DNA from: Campanula takesimana | Taxonomy: Eukaryota; Streptophyta; Magnoliopsida; Asterales; Campanulaceae | Assembly (NCBI GenBank): GCA_026119855.1 | Contig: JAOWBW010000182.1 | Location: 598,297 to 662,296, forward strand | Direction: 5' to 3' | DNA length: 64,000 nt | Shown: positions 44,398 through 54,083 of the stretch, in pieces | Position numbering within the stretch: position 1 is the stretch's first letter | Layout of the letters: each line of letters opens with the position of its first letter | Translations under genes and position numbers: made by a program | Notes under the pieces: generated by a model | Seen by the model: the letters and a program-made list of their open reading frames with translations, nothing else | Told to the model about the DNA's origin: nothing | Databases searched by the model: none

Positions 44398-45799
44398 AAT
44401 TTACATCAGAGGCTTTTAATAACTATTGTACATCTATTGGAATAGATGTTGAACATCCAGTTGCTTATGTTCACACACAAAATGGTTTAGCTGAAGCATT
44501 TATTAAACGAGTTCAGTTAATAGCTAGACCATTGCTTATGAGAGCAAAGCTACCTGTCGTAGGTTGGGGACATTCTGTGTTACATGCAGTAGCACTTATA
44601 CGCATCATGCCATCGAGTTATCATAAGTTCTCCCCATTACAATTGGCTTATGGTCAGGAGCCAAATATTTCCCATCTAAGAATTTTTGGGTGTGCGGTAT
44701 ATGTTCCAATTGCTCCACCACAACGCACCAAGATGGGACCCCAACGGAGATTGGGGATATATGTTGGGTATGATTCTCATTCTATTATAAGATATCTTGA
44801 ACCATTAACAAGAGATCTATTTACGGCACGTTTTGCCGACTGTCATTTTGATGAAAAAATATTCCCAACATTAAGGGGAGAAAATAATAAGCTGGAAAAG
44901 GAAATCAAGTGGAATACGTTGCAATATCATCTTGATCCTCGTACAAAGCAATGTGAACTAGAAGTTTGAAAAATAATCCACTTGCAAGGAATAGCGAATC
45001 AATTGCCAGACGCATTTACTGACCTAAAAAGAGTGACAAAGTCACATGTTCCAGCTGTAAATGCTCCTATACGGATTGTCATCCCGATTGGACAATCCGT
45101 TCATGAATCTAAACCACGCCTGAAGCGTGGAAGGCCTATCGGTTCCAAAGACAAAAATCCTCGAAAGAAAAAAGGAGCAAATTGTGAGAAAAACCCCATC
45201 GAGGTAAACGAATCTCCTGAAGAGATACATGACAAATCTGATCAAATACTTCTAGAAGAAGTTCAGGTACCTGAAATCATTGAGAATGATGAGATCTCGA
45301 TCAGTTATGTCAATACTGAAAAAAGATGGAACCGAGAGGAAACAATTGTCGACAATATTTTTGCATATAATATAGCGCTTAATGTTATGGAAAATAACGA
45401 GGATCATGAACCAAGGTGTATCGACGAGTGTCGATGCAGAAATTATTGGCCAAAATGGAAAGACGCAATTCAAGCAGAATTAAACTCACTTAAGAAGCGT
45501 GAGGTTTTCGGGACTATAGTCCATACACCTGAAGGTGTAAAACCAGTAGGGTACAAATGGGTCTTTGTGCGAAAACGAAATGAAGAAGGCAAAGTAATAA
45601 GATATAAAGCACGTCTTGTTGCACAAGGATTTTCGCAAAGACCTGGAATTGATTATGAGGAGACATATTCCCCTGTGGTGGATGCAATTACATTTCGCTA
45701 TCTCATTAGTCTGGCAATACATGAAAAGCTTGATATGCGTTTAATGGATGTTGTCACTGCATATTTGTATGGCAGACTTGATTATGACTATCAATCTTG
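44388..45799 (+). pseudogene. pol: Copia integrase C-terminal half and truncated reverse transcriptase
   Basis: Continues as AGEFTSEAFNNYC, the NGLAEAFIKR catalytic glutamate block, SHLRIFGCAVYVPI and LGIYVGYDSHSI. TGA at 44967 interrupts the frame, which then runs through a linker to reverse transcriptase: WKDAIQAELNSL, KPVGYKWVFVRKRNEEGK, RYKARLVAQGFSQRPGIDYEETYSPV and MDVVTAYLYG. It breaks off before the YVDD catalytic box; the last few codons (45788-45799) come from the minus-strand element. Inactive. Confidence 0.9.
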
Positions 45800-46196
45800 A
45801 ACATTTTGAATCCTCGTGCCTCACACAGTCACAAGCTTGGGACTTCTGTGTGTTCTTTGCAACCCATCACATCACTGTTCTAGATCCCGCTCCCATGTTG
45901 GTCAAATTGGCACTTCGTCGGCCGGCTTCTGACATTAATTTCCTGCCAACATACCGTTTAGTGAGATTTCTCCCACCATGGCGATCTCGGCCACCACCAT
46001 CCATCATTGGGATGTCTCCTCGTTTCCCCCAACGAACCATGTTGTATGTGGTATACAACATATTTTCCATACTGCCTCGAGCTACCAAGCTAGCTCCTCG
46101 GTTTACTTTCCATGTTCCACAACCAAAGGTTACCACACAACCTTCCTTATCGAGTTGCCTTATGGAAATCAAGTTCCTCTTCAAGTCTGGAATATG
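45788..46196 (-). pseudogene. Copia array unit 1: post-protease tail, truncated
   Basis: On the minus strand, after the TGA at 46197, the frame continues as KRNLISIRQLDKEGCVVTFGC, the end of copia protease. It then enters an arginine- and glycine-rich tail unlike integrase. It ends at TGA 45867, where unit 2 has CGA, and the unit is cut at 45788. Confidence 0.75.
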
Positions 46197-47159
46197 TCAC
46201 ACATCACGTAGCTGCAATTCAGTCCCATTCGTCCTTTTGACCCGAACAACCCCTTTTCCAACGATCTTGATCGGATTATTATCTGCAAGATGAACAACCC
46301 CAAAATCACCCGAAACGTACTGCTCCATCCGCTCTGCATTAGTGCACGAATGAAACGTCGCGCCCGAATCTAAGACCCAATAATCCGTTGGACTGCTCCC
46401 ACCTAAGGTTAATGCATCCGCTATATCCTCAGCAACATTCAATTCCTTCTTACCGCGCGGCCTCTCTGGACATCTATTTTGATAGTGTCCCTTCTTCCCA
46501 CAATTGTAGCAAGTAATCACCTTCTTGCCACCCTTACCCCTTTCAATGACACTTAGTGCTAGCCCGGATGTCTGCCCATTGTTTTTCCTACGAACTTCTT
46601 CGCCAAGAATTACATCTACGACATCCACAAACTTCATCTTTGCCTTCCCCATTGCCGTGTTAACAGCAACCACAATTGAGTCCCAACTATCCGGTAAAGA
46701 ATGAAGTAAAATCAATGCTAGTACCTCATCGTCTAGAGTAACATCCACGGAAGATAGTTGAGCCGCATTAGACTTGAATTCACTTATGTGCTTTGTTGCA
46801 GACATGCCCTCCACCATCTTTGTGTTCAACAACTTCTTCATCATATGAGCCTTGTTCGCAACCGATGGTGCCTCGTACATGCTCGCTAACATCTCTAACA
46901 TCTCTATGGTAGTCTTCGTCTCCAACACATTCTTTGCCACATCCTTGGCCAACGTTTGCCTAACAAGCCCCAACGCTTTATGGTTCATGATTGCAAAATC
47001 TGTGTCCTTCACATCCTCCGGCTTTTCTTTTAATGGAAGATACAAATCCTTATTCCACAGAATATCCTCGATTTGTGTCCTCCAAAAACTGAAATCCTTC
47101 CCATCAAATTTTTCGACCAACACTTTGTTACCATCCTCCAAAGCCCCCACAAATTCCAT
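46197..47159 (-). CDS. gag: Copia array unit 1: gag and protease start
   Basis: From ATG 47159 on the minus strand, 320 codons. MEFVGALEDGNKVLVEKFDG opens a copia gag (UBN2-type core, residues 15-190), followed by zinc knuckle CYNCGKKGHYQNRC (217-230) and protease motif WVLDSGATFHSC (261-272). It ends at TGA directly after LQLRDV. Unit 2 has the same TGA. The capsid-forming part is intact, so Gag could still be made; protease is incomplete unless the stop is read through. Confidence 0.9.
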   Translation of the reverse strand: MEFVGALEDGNKVLVEKFDGKDFSFWRTQIEDILWNKDLYLPLKEKPEDVKDTDFAIMNHKALGLVRQTLAKDVAKNVLETKTTIEMLEMLASMYEAPSVANKAHMMKKLLNTKMVEGMSATKHISEFKSNAAQLSSVDVTLDDEVLALILLHSLPDSWDSIVVAVNTAMGKAKMKFVDVVDVILGEEVRRKNNGQTSGLALSVIERGKGGKKVITCYNCGKKGHYQNRCPERPRGKKELNVAEDIADALTLGGSSPTDYWVLDSGATFHSCTNAERMEQYVSGDFGVVHLADNNPIKIVGKGVVRVKRTNGTELQLRDV

Positions 47160-47193
47160 GACAAAAGACAAAACGTAGCTATGGATCGACAAA

Positions 47194-47212
47194 CCAAAGC
47201 TCTGATGCCAGT
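47194..47212 (-). other. Primer-binding site of unit 1
   Basis: The minus strand reads ACTGGCATCAGAGCTTTGG directly after the LTR end CCCAACA; initiator-Met type with one variant base. Confidence 0.8.
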
Positions 47213-47746
47213 TGTTGGGAAATCTATCAAGAGTCACGGCCCAAATCAATGGAGAATATAACAAAAAACAAGAGTGAAAAATAAAATCAAGAAGAAACAC
47301 AAGAATTGTTACCCGGTTCGTCACAATAATGACTACGTCCGGGGGCGCTACCAAGCCAAAATATTACACTAATATTTTCTATGATGTTACAATTGTGTTT
47401 ATGACTATCACTTGATTTATATAGAGTTCTAAGTCCAAAACCTAAACCTAAAATAATTCCTAGCTGTAGAACAGAGGGAGTATAATCCTATGAAATAAGG
47501 AAAAACAAAGTGGACAAAAGGAAAAACAATTCCTTTACTATTGTAACCCACGCCAGAGACACCAAATAAAATAAGGAAACTAATTTCTTATTAAAATTGG
47601 ACACCACACGCACAAGGAGTTGGCCCGGTCGGGTTCTTTCAACTGGTCCGGCCGGATCTCGGCTTCTCATTCCGTCTCGGTCTCGACTCCTTGCTCCTTC
47701 GCGGTTTTGACTCCTTTCTTCACGGTTTTGACTCCACAACTCAACA
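47213..47746 (-). repeat. Middle LTR of the copia array
   Basis: 534 bp. On the minus strand it serves as 5' LTR for unit 1 and 3' LTR for unit 2; the PPT GTTTAGGTGGGAGAT lies at 47747-47761. A TATA-like CTCTATATAAATC is near 47412-47424 on the minus strand. Confidence 0.92.
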
Positions 47747-47837
47747 ATCTCCCACCTAAACCAATCCTCGTGATAGCCTCATCAAACTCCCACCCAAGAG
47801 AATGACTTCCAATAAACACATGTTCTTCTGTCAGTGG

Positions 47838-48398
47838 CTAACTGACCTTGGTAGCGCCCGGCCCCCTTGTCTTGTTCTCCAAGTGAGTTGAAGCCGAGCG
47901 AAACTTCAACATATCTGCGGGTCCTTCAATGCTCTGTGTCTTCATACCTATTGATCCTCCTTGCACATCACCACTCACTTGCTTGCTGACTATCAATCTT
48001 AAACATTTTGAATCCTCGTGCCTCACACAGTCACAAGCTTGGGACTTATGTGTGTTCTTTGCAACCCATCGCATCATTGTTCTAGATCCCGCTCCCATGT
48101 TGGTCAAATTGGCACTTCGCCGGCCGGCTTCTGACATCAATTTCCTACCAACATACCGTTTAGTGAGATTTCTCCCACCATGGCGATCTCGGCCACCACC
48201 ATCCATCATTGGGATGTCTCCTCGTTTCCCCCAACGAACCATGTTGTAAGTGGTATACAACATATTTTCCATACTGCCTCGAGCTACCAAGCTAGCTCCT
48301 CGGTTTACTTTCCATGTTCCACAACCAAAGGTTACCACACAACCTTCCTTATCGAGTTGCCTTATGGAAATCAAGTTCCTCTTCACATCTGGAATATG
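47838..48398 (-). pseudogene. Copia array unit 2: post-protease tail
   Basis: About 183 codons on the minus strand from KRNLISIRQLDKEGC, through an R/G-rich region (GGGRDRHGGRN) to KTQSIEGPADMLKF and KTRGPGATKVS. I recognise only the protease end; the remainder does not resemble integrase. It reaches nearly to the PPT, so the unit is complete without pol. Confidence 0.7.
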
Positions 48399-49361
48399 TC
48401 ACACATCACGTAGCTGCAATTCAGTCCCATTCGTCCCTTTGACCCGAACAACCCCTTTTCCAACGATCTTGATCAGATTATTATCTGCAAGATGAATAAC
48501 CCAAAAATCACCCGAAACGTACTGCTCCATCCCCTCTGCATTAGTGCACGAATGAAACGTCGCGCCCGAATCTAAGACCCAAGAATCCGTTGGACTGCTC
48601 CCACCTAAGGTTAATGCATCCGCTAAATCCTCAGCAACATTCAATTCCTTCTTACCGCGTGGCCTCTCTGGACATCTATTTTGATAGTGTCCCTTCTTCC
48701 CACAATTGTAGCAAGTAATCACCTTCTTGCCACCCTTACCCCTTTCAATGACACTTAGTGCTAGCCCGGATGTCTGCCCTTTGTTTTTCCTACGAACTTC
48801 TTCGCCAAGAATTACATCTACGACATCCACAAACTTCATCTTTGCCTTCCCCATTGCCGTGTTAACAGCAACCACAATTGAGTCCCAACTATCCGGTAAA
48901 GAATGAAGTAAAATCAATGCTAGTACCTCATCGTCTAGAGTAACATCCACGGAAGATAGTTGAGCCACATTAGACTTGAATTCACTTATGTGCTTTGTTG
49001 CCGACATGCCCTCCACCATCTTTGTGTTCAACAACTTCTTCATCATATGAGCCTTGTTCGCAGCCGATGGTGTCTCGTACATGCTCGCCAACATCTCTAA
49101 CATCTCTCTGGTAGTCTTCGCCTCCAACACATTATTTGCCACATCCTTGGCCAACGTTTTCCTAACAAGCCCCAACGCTTTACGGTTCATGATTGCAAAA
49201 TCTGTGTCCTTCACATCCTCCGGCTTTTCTTTTAATGGAAGAAACAAATCCTTATTCCACAGAATATCCTCGATTTGTGTCCTCCAAAAACTGAAATCCG
49301 TCCCATCAAATTTTTCGATCAACACTTTGTTACCATCCTCCAAAGCCCCCACAAATTCCAT
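48399..49361 (-). CDS. gag: Copia array unit 2: gag and protease start
   Basis: From ATG 49361 on the minus strand, 320 codons, highly similar to unit 1 with the same zinc knuckle and DSGA motif (WVLDSGATFHSC). Ends at the same TGA after LQLRDV. The shared stop shows it predates the split of the two units or was fixed in the mobilised lineage. Confidence 0.9.
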   Translation of the reverse strand: MEFVGALEDGNKVLIEKFDGTDFSFWRTQIEDILWNKDLFLPLKEKPEDVKDTDFAIMNRKALGLVRKTLAKDVANNVLEAKTTREMLEMLASMYETPSAANKAHMMKKLLNTKMVEGMSATKHISEFKSNVAQLSSVDVTLDDEVLALILLHSLPDSWDSIVVAVNTAMGKAKMKFVDVVDVILGEEVRRKNKGQTSGLALSVIERGKGGKKVITCYNCGKKGHYQNRCPERPRGKKELNVAEDLADALTLGGSSPTDSWVLDSGATFHSCTNAEGMEQYVSGDFWVIHLADNNLIKIVGKGVVRVKGTNGTELQLRDV

Positions 49362-49395
49362 GACAAAAGACAAAACGTAGCTATGGATCGACAAA

Positions 49396-49414
49396 CCAAA
49401 ACTCTGATGCCAGT
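49396..49414 (-). other. Primer-binding site of unit 2
   Basis: Same arrangement as at 47194: ACTGGCATCAGAG after the LTR end. Confidence 0.8.
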
Positions 49415-49947
49415 TGTTGGGAAATCTATCAAGAGTCACGGCCCAAAGCAATGGAGAATATAACAAAAAACAAGAGCGAAAAATAAAATCAAGAAGAAAC
49501 ACAAGAATTGTTACCCGGTTCGTCACAATAATGACTACGTCCGGGGCGCTACCAAGCCAAAATATTACACTAATATTTTCTCTGATGTTACAATTGTGTT
49601 TATGACTATCACTTGATTTATATTGTGTTCTAAGTCCAAAATCTAAACCTAAAATAATTCCCAGCTGTAGAACGGAGGGAGTATAATCCTATGAAATAAG
49701 GAAAAACAAAGTGGACAAAAGGAAAAACAATTCCTTTACTATTGTAACCCACGCCAGAGACACCAAATAAAATAAGGAAACTAATTCCTTATTAAAATTG
49801 GACACCACACGCACAAGGAGTTGGCCCGGTTGGGTTTTTTCAACTGGTCCGGCCGGATCTCGGCTTCTCATTCCGTCTCGGTCTCGACTCCTCGCTCCTT
49901 CACGGTTTTGACTCCTTTCTTCACGATTTTGACTCCACAACTCAACA
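49415..49947 (-). repeat. Right (outer 5') LTR of the copia array
   Basis: 533 bp, minus strand TGTTGAGTTGTGG to TTTCCCAACA, flanked by GCTTG at 49948. Confidence 0.93.
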
Positions 49948-50092
49948 GCTTGTTGAAGATTTATTTGAAATTCTTCTGTTTTGTTTCAAGAATTCCATTG
50001 TGGTTTTCTTAGGGGTTGATTTCCGCTGCGATTCTACGACGATTGTTTAAAGTCGTCATAGACTTTACTCTACTTGTAGCATCACGCTACTT

Positions 50093-50224
50093 CAGTACCA
50101 CTTTCTGTGCCACTCCCTGTGTCACGAGTAATCCACCCATTAATATGTTTGAATAATATTAATAAAACGTTAATCTTAAAAACTATGAGCCGTTGGATCA
50201 TTTGTGGCACACATAGTGGTACAG
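50093..50224. mobile_element. Small MITE-like inverted-repeat element
   Basis: Termini CAGTACCACTTTCTGTGCCAC and the inverse of CTGTACCACTATGTGTGCCAC give an imperfect 21-bp inverted repeat around about 90 bp. No clear TSD was found, so the superfamily is open. Confidence 0.55.
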
Positions 50225-50263
50225 GAGATCTGGACTCCAATCACTACTGAAGTTTGTCGGAAT

Positions 50264-50293
50264 TTTAATGTTCATTAAAGAATGAACATTAAA
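50264..50293. other. Perfect hairpin
   Basis: TTAATGTTCATT and AATGAACATTAA with loop AAAG; 13 bp including one further pair. Confidence 0.6.
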
Positions 50294-51725
50294 TTAGAAA
50301 TTTTTAACACCTCATTTGTCGCATCAAAATTATGTTAAGATTTCTAACACCATTAGTGAATAAAGAATTTGTTCCATTATTTGAAAATTATTTAAAGAGT
50401 ACATTGCAGTTTTAGACACTAAGGAGTACATTTCTTTTTTTGAGCCAAATTGCGAAATTACGTTGCATATATTAGCAAAAAGAGAAACTCTCCATTGCAT
50501 TTAACTTGAATACATGAATTTATGTTAGAAAGTTAACAGATTTTGTCACTTTATGTTAGATATTTAACGAGATTCGCAAGTTTCCATTGAATTGTTAATG
50601 GAGTTGGCAATTTTAAAATTACTTTCAGTTAGAAACTTATTAGATTAATCCTTTTTCAATCTTTTTTCTTCTCCGATGTTGATATCTGATGGATGTGTTT
50701 TTACTCATCCAAATGATATACTTCTTAGGCTTATTGTGTTTATGAGTATATGAAAAAGGACGACGATTACCGAATTAATGGACTTTAAAGTACAAAAAGT
50801 TGATAAAGAACGGACCATAAAGGAAAGATAAAGTGATGTGACCATTGTTCAACCAAATCTATTGGATAGTACTCGAAAAAATCTTTCCAACGAAAGTTGA
50901 CACGTCCAAGTCGGAGTTCGTATGAAGAAGTTATGCATCCGGAAGTTTGCGCAAAAAATGCACAAGATGGAATGCATAAAGTGCGGCCGCACACCATAGT
51001 ACCGTACGCCCGCACAACTCCATATTATTTTAGAGATTCTTTCTTTGCCTATGAAGAATTAATTTCATAATTTATGAATTGGAGATAATATGTATTGATT
51101 CTTTATGTTTAGTTAATTTTATTTTTAATCTCTTTGTTGAGTTTTTCAAAAAGTGTTTGACATAAAGATTTTCTAGCTTCAGTTGCATGCTAAAATGTAA
51201 TCGGCTTTTAACTAATCTGGGTATATGAATTGACGAAAGATCGCTTAAACTATACGTAGTGTTCTAAAAAGCGCTAGGCGAGGCCTAGGCGGCGGAGGCA
51301 GCCCTAGCGCCTAGAGGACTAGGCGGGGACTAGGCGGGGCCGAGAAATTACATAAAATTATAAATATTTTCATATCACTACATATATGCCTTGATTTTTA
51401 TTAATATTTAATTTTTATAACTATTTATTTTGAGACAGACGGATTATATAACTCACAAATATAACCATATATATGAAACAAATATATGAAATATGTGACA
51501 TTAACGCACAAAGTGACACCCCAATTAAAGAGTGTCCCATTCTTAAATCCCCACAGCCCATTAACTTACATCCCAGCCCATTAGCCCACTAGAATATCAT
51601 TCAACTATATTCTCTATCCCTAACCTAAACCTAATCCATACTCTCTTAATCCCAGCGCCTCTCTCTCTCTCTCTCGTTTTTTTTTCTTTTTTTCTTTTTT
51701 GGACGGCTCCCGTTTCTCTCGTCTG

Positions 51726-52853
51726 TGTAGACACCCCGCCTTGGACCTCTCACCACGATTGCATACATAGTATTTTTACTTTACTTGTTTTTGTTAATTT
51801 CTGTTAGTTCGGTTAAGTTCCTAACTGATTCCGTCAGTTTTGGACTAAACTGCACAACAGAGTTAACTTTCTAGTCCATTCTGTCAAAATCGCCATTTCA
51901 AAGTCGCGTGCCTCCGCCCTTTGGGGTCAGAAGAGCGCGCCTCCCGCCGACTATACGGGTTGCGCGCGCGTCTGGGCGTGTCAGTTACTGATTTCTGTCC
52001 AAGAATCTCTCCCTTGCTCATTTTCTATGATTTTGCCCGGGAAACTGATCTTTGTGACTCCGTCTTGGCACCAAAAACATCCCCTTTCAACTATAAAAAC
52101 CCCTCCAATCCACCATTGGAGGGGGGGTCTCTTTTCCATCTCCTTTTGGATCTCTTTTCATCTCTCTTTTACCTCTCTTGGACCTTCTTCTTAGACTTGA
52201 AACTTTTCTATACACAAATTCTCCCAACAAGATTTCTTCGTGACAAGACTCTACATAAATTGTTTTACAAAAATTTCTCCACAACAAAACTCTTTTCAAG
52301 TCCAAGTTCAAAGTCCCTTTTCTAAAGGTACCACTTTTCTATTCTCTCATTTTATTTGTGTCCTACTAGTATGCAATCTCCATAAAAAGGGATACAACCA
52401 AAAAGCTACTTCACTATTGAAGTTTGGTCAAGGTTACATCCCAACATTCCAATATTAATTTAATTCCACTTCATCTCTTAATGTAATTGTTTAGCAAATA
52501 TTCAACATGTAACCATTAGACATTCAATCAATAAAATCATTTAGCTTTCATTCTCCCCTTATCTTTACTTTTTAATTGTTAACACTTTTTATTGAAGGAC
52601 ATTTAGCATTAGAACACCAAAAGTAGCAAGACCCGCGTAAGCGGGGCGGAGTGGGTGTTTAAGTACTTCCCACTCCATCACCTAACCCCCGAACCCTTTC
52701 TCTCCCGAATCTCTGGTTTTCGTACAAAAAATTGGCTTTCTTTAGGTTTTTCTTATGTTCCTCTAAAACATAGATGGTGACTCTTAAAATCAATTAGACA
52801 TCCTAGGTAATTCACGCGCTCTAGCCAAGCCGTGGTTCCCCGGGGTATCTACA
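51726..52853 (+). repeat. 5' LTR of the TR-GAG-type element
   Basis: TGTAGACACCCCGCC to GGGGTATCTACA. TATA box CTATAAAAAC at 52091-52100. GCGCGCG modules at 51935-51975. Confidence 0.95.
52091..52100 (+). promoter_or_regulatory. TATA box
   Basis: CTATAAAAAC; same site in the 3' LTR (59415-59424) and in the related LTR (7237-7246). Confidence 0.65.
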
Positions 52854-52854
52854 G

Positions 52855-52873
52855 TGGCGACTCCACTGGGGAT
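52855..52873 (+). other. Primer-binding site, tRNA-Arg type
   Basis: TGGCGACTCCACTGGGGAT one base after the LTR. Ogre elements are reported to use tRNA-Arg; the match should be confirmed against a plant tRNA set. Confidence 0.75.
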
Positions 52874-54083
52874 ATAGAGGGTTAAACTTGCGTTTTTCAT
52901 TTTTGGTGTTCTTTTGTTTTATTTTTTGGGAATTCTGGTAAAAAGGGTAGGAAGCGCGCGCCTCTGGCCTTCTTGGCCTAAAGCGCGCGCGTCCGACCCT
53001 AATTACCAGAATCGTCTGCCTCCCATCTTGTCCTTCAATTCCATGTTTATGTGCTAACGTTTACTGTAGGGGAAAAAGTTCTATAAGTTAGGGTCAAGGC
53101 AATCCCTTGAACCCGCTGATTTGCAGGTACTGCCCAGAAGCGGGCGCCTCCACTTCTCTCAGTCTAACGCGCGCGCCTCCCGAGTAGGCATCTGAATGCG
53201 CGCGCTTCTGGTCATTTCCCAGAAACATAAATAGTGAACAAAATGGACAGTTTTGACAGTGTGTGGGCACCGGGCCTGCACAGAACAGCTTTTATTTCCT
53301 GTTCATTTTTATCGGTCACACGGGTGATTCGAAAGTTGTAAATTACGTGCTTATTTGTTTTTTTTATTTCCTTTGAAAAAAAAATATTTTTGTCACGTGA
53401 TGGACCTCACACTACGCTCACAATTCTTATCAAATGCTCACTATCGAGTCGCACAAGTCCAACCCCAAACCCGTCGAGGCCCGTCCTAGGAAGTTTCAAG
53501 CTCCACTCGACCTTGAATCTTTCGAAGCGGTAAACCTCAGCCCGTGGCGTAGTTCATGACTACATGCCGGGAGTGACCTTTAAGCCTCTTTTTAGCCGAG
53601 CACAAACCACACAATTCTAGTTAGGGTCTAACACTCCGTGACTCAAGTCGTTTTCCATGTGCCGAGATTTCCCTAAACTAATGTCTTCAAATCATACATG
53701 CCACTCGTTGTTTTGGACGAAATAAAAATCCGTCCCCAAGTGGTCATAATGGACGCTAATGAAAAAATCCGTCCCCGCATGTATGCTTTACTACATTAAT
53801 TTAGTTTAATCCCGACACATGTAGGATTCACAAGCGTGGTGGAATCCGATGAGTATATGGGACCGCGAGAAGGTCTATATACTAGTGTGACGATTCCACA
53901 ATTTTTTTAGAAACCCCAAAAAGGACCACGTCCTTCCGACTGTTGTAAATAAAAATAAAAAAATAAAAAAAAGAGTCTTTTATTTATGTGGTTTGAGTCT
54001 TTACTTTTGTTTGTGGGGTGAAATAATCCAAAAGGTGTTTGTGGGGCCATCCTAAGATCGACCGTGTTCTCTCCATAGGTCCA
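52874..54083 (+). other. Untranslated leader of the TR-GAG-type element
   Basis: About 1.2 kb without an ORF. GCGCGCGCCTC modules recur at 52950-52990 and 53140-53210. A-rich run at 53935-53970. Confidence 0.65.

Larger units (their letters stand above)
41923..45787 (+). mobile_element. 5' part of a plus-strand Ty1/copia element
   Basis: LTR, PBS, gag, protease, integrase and the first part of reverse transcriptase, then an abrupt junction at 45785-45788 into the interior of the minus-strand copia unit. The 3' half and 3' LTR are lost. It entered the minus-strand LTR after ATTCCT; the right-hand target duplication was deleted. Confidence 0.9.
41601..49947 (-). mobile_element. Minus-strand Ty1/copia tandem array (LTR-internal-LTR-internal-LTR)
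   Basis: Outer TSD GCTTG is exact (41596-41600, 49948-49952). LTRs lie at 41601-41922 (truncated), 47213-47746 and 49415-49947. Each internal unit carries gag, the start of protease and a tail without integrase or reverse transcriptase. On the minus strand each unit begins with PBS ACTGGCATCAGAG and ends with PPT AGGTGGGAGAT. Unequal recombination between LTRs of two copies would give this structure. The left LTR was invaded by a plus-strand copia, and a deletion then removed the left end of unit 1. Confidence 0.92.
24599..50040 (+). mobile_element. Plus-strand family A element, truncated at its 5' end and split by nested insertions
   Basis: Pieces in order: ORF fragment 24600-25168, ORF tail 40036-40305, LTR 41259-41600 and LTR continuation 49948-50040. 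Removing the insertions at 25169-40035, 40306-41247 and 41601-49947 restores the family A order ORF-tail-LTR. The start is cut inside the ORF (WAESQYW) exactly at the edge of the minus-strand copy. Confidence 0.8.
50041..51256. other. Unclassified DNA
   Basis: No ORF of note. It contains a small MITE (50093-50224), a hairpin (50264-50293), and a block with GCGGCCGCAC at about 50982 resembling modules in the gypsy LTRs. The last 75 bases continue directly at 60440 across the hAT-type insertion. Confidence 0.5.

Noticed and set aside
45042..45722. Minus-strand frames of 67-78 codons over the plus-strand copia pol
   Set aside because: Antisense shadows of the real reverse transcriptase and integrase reading frame.
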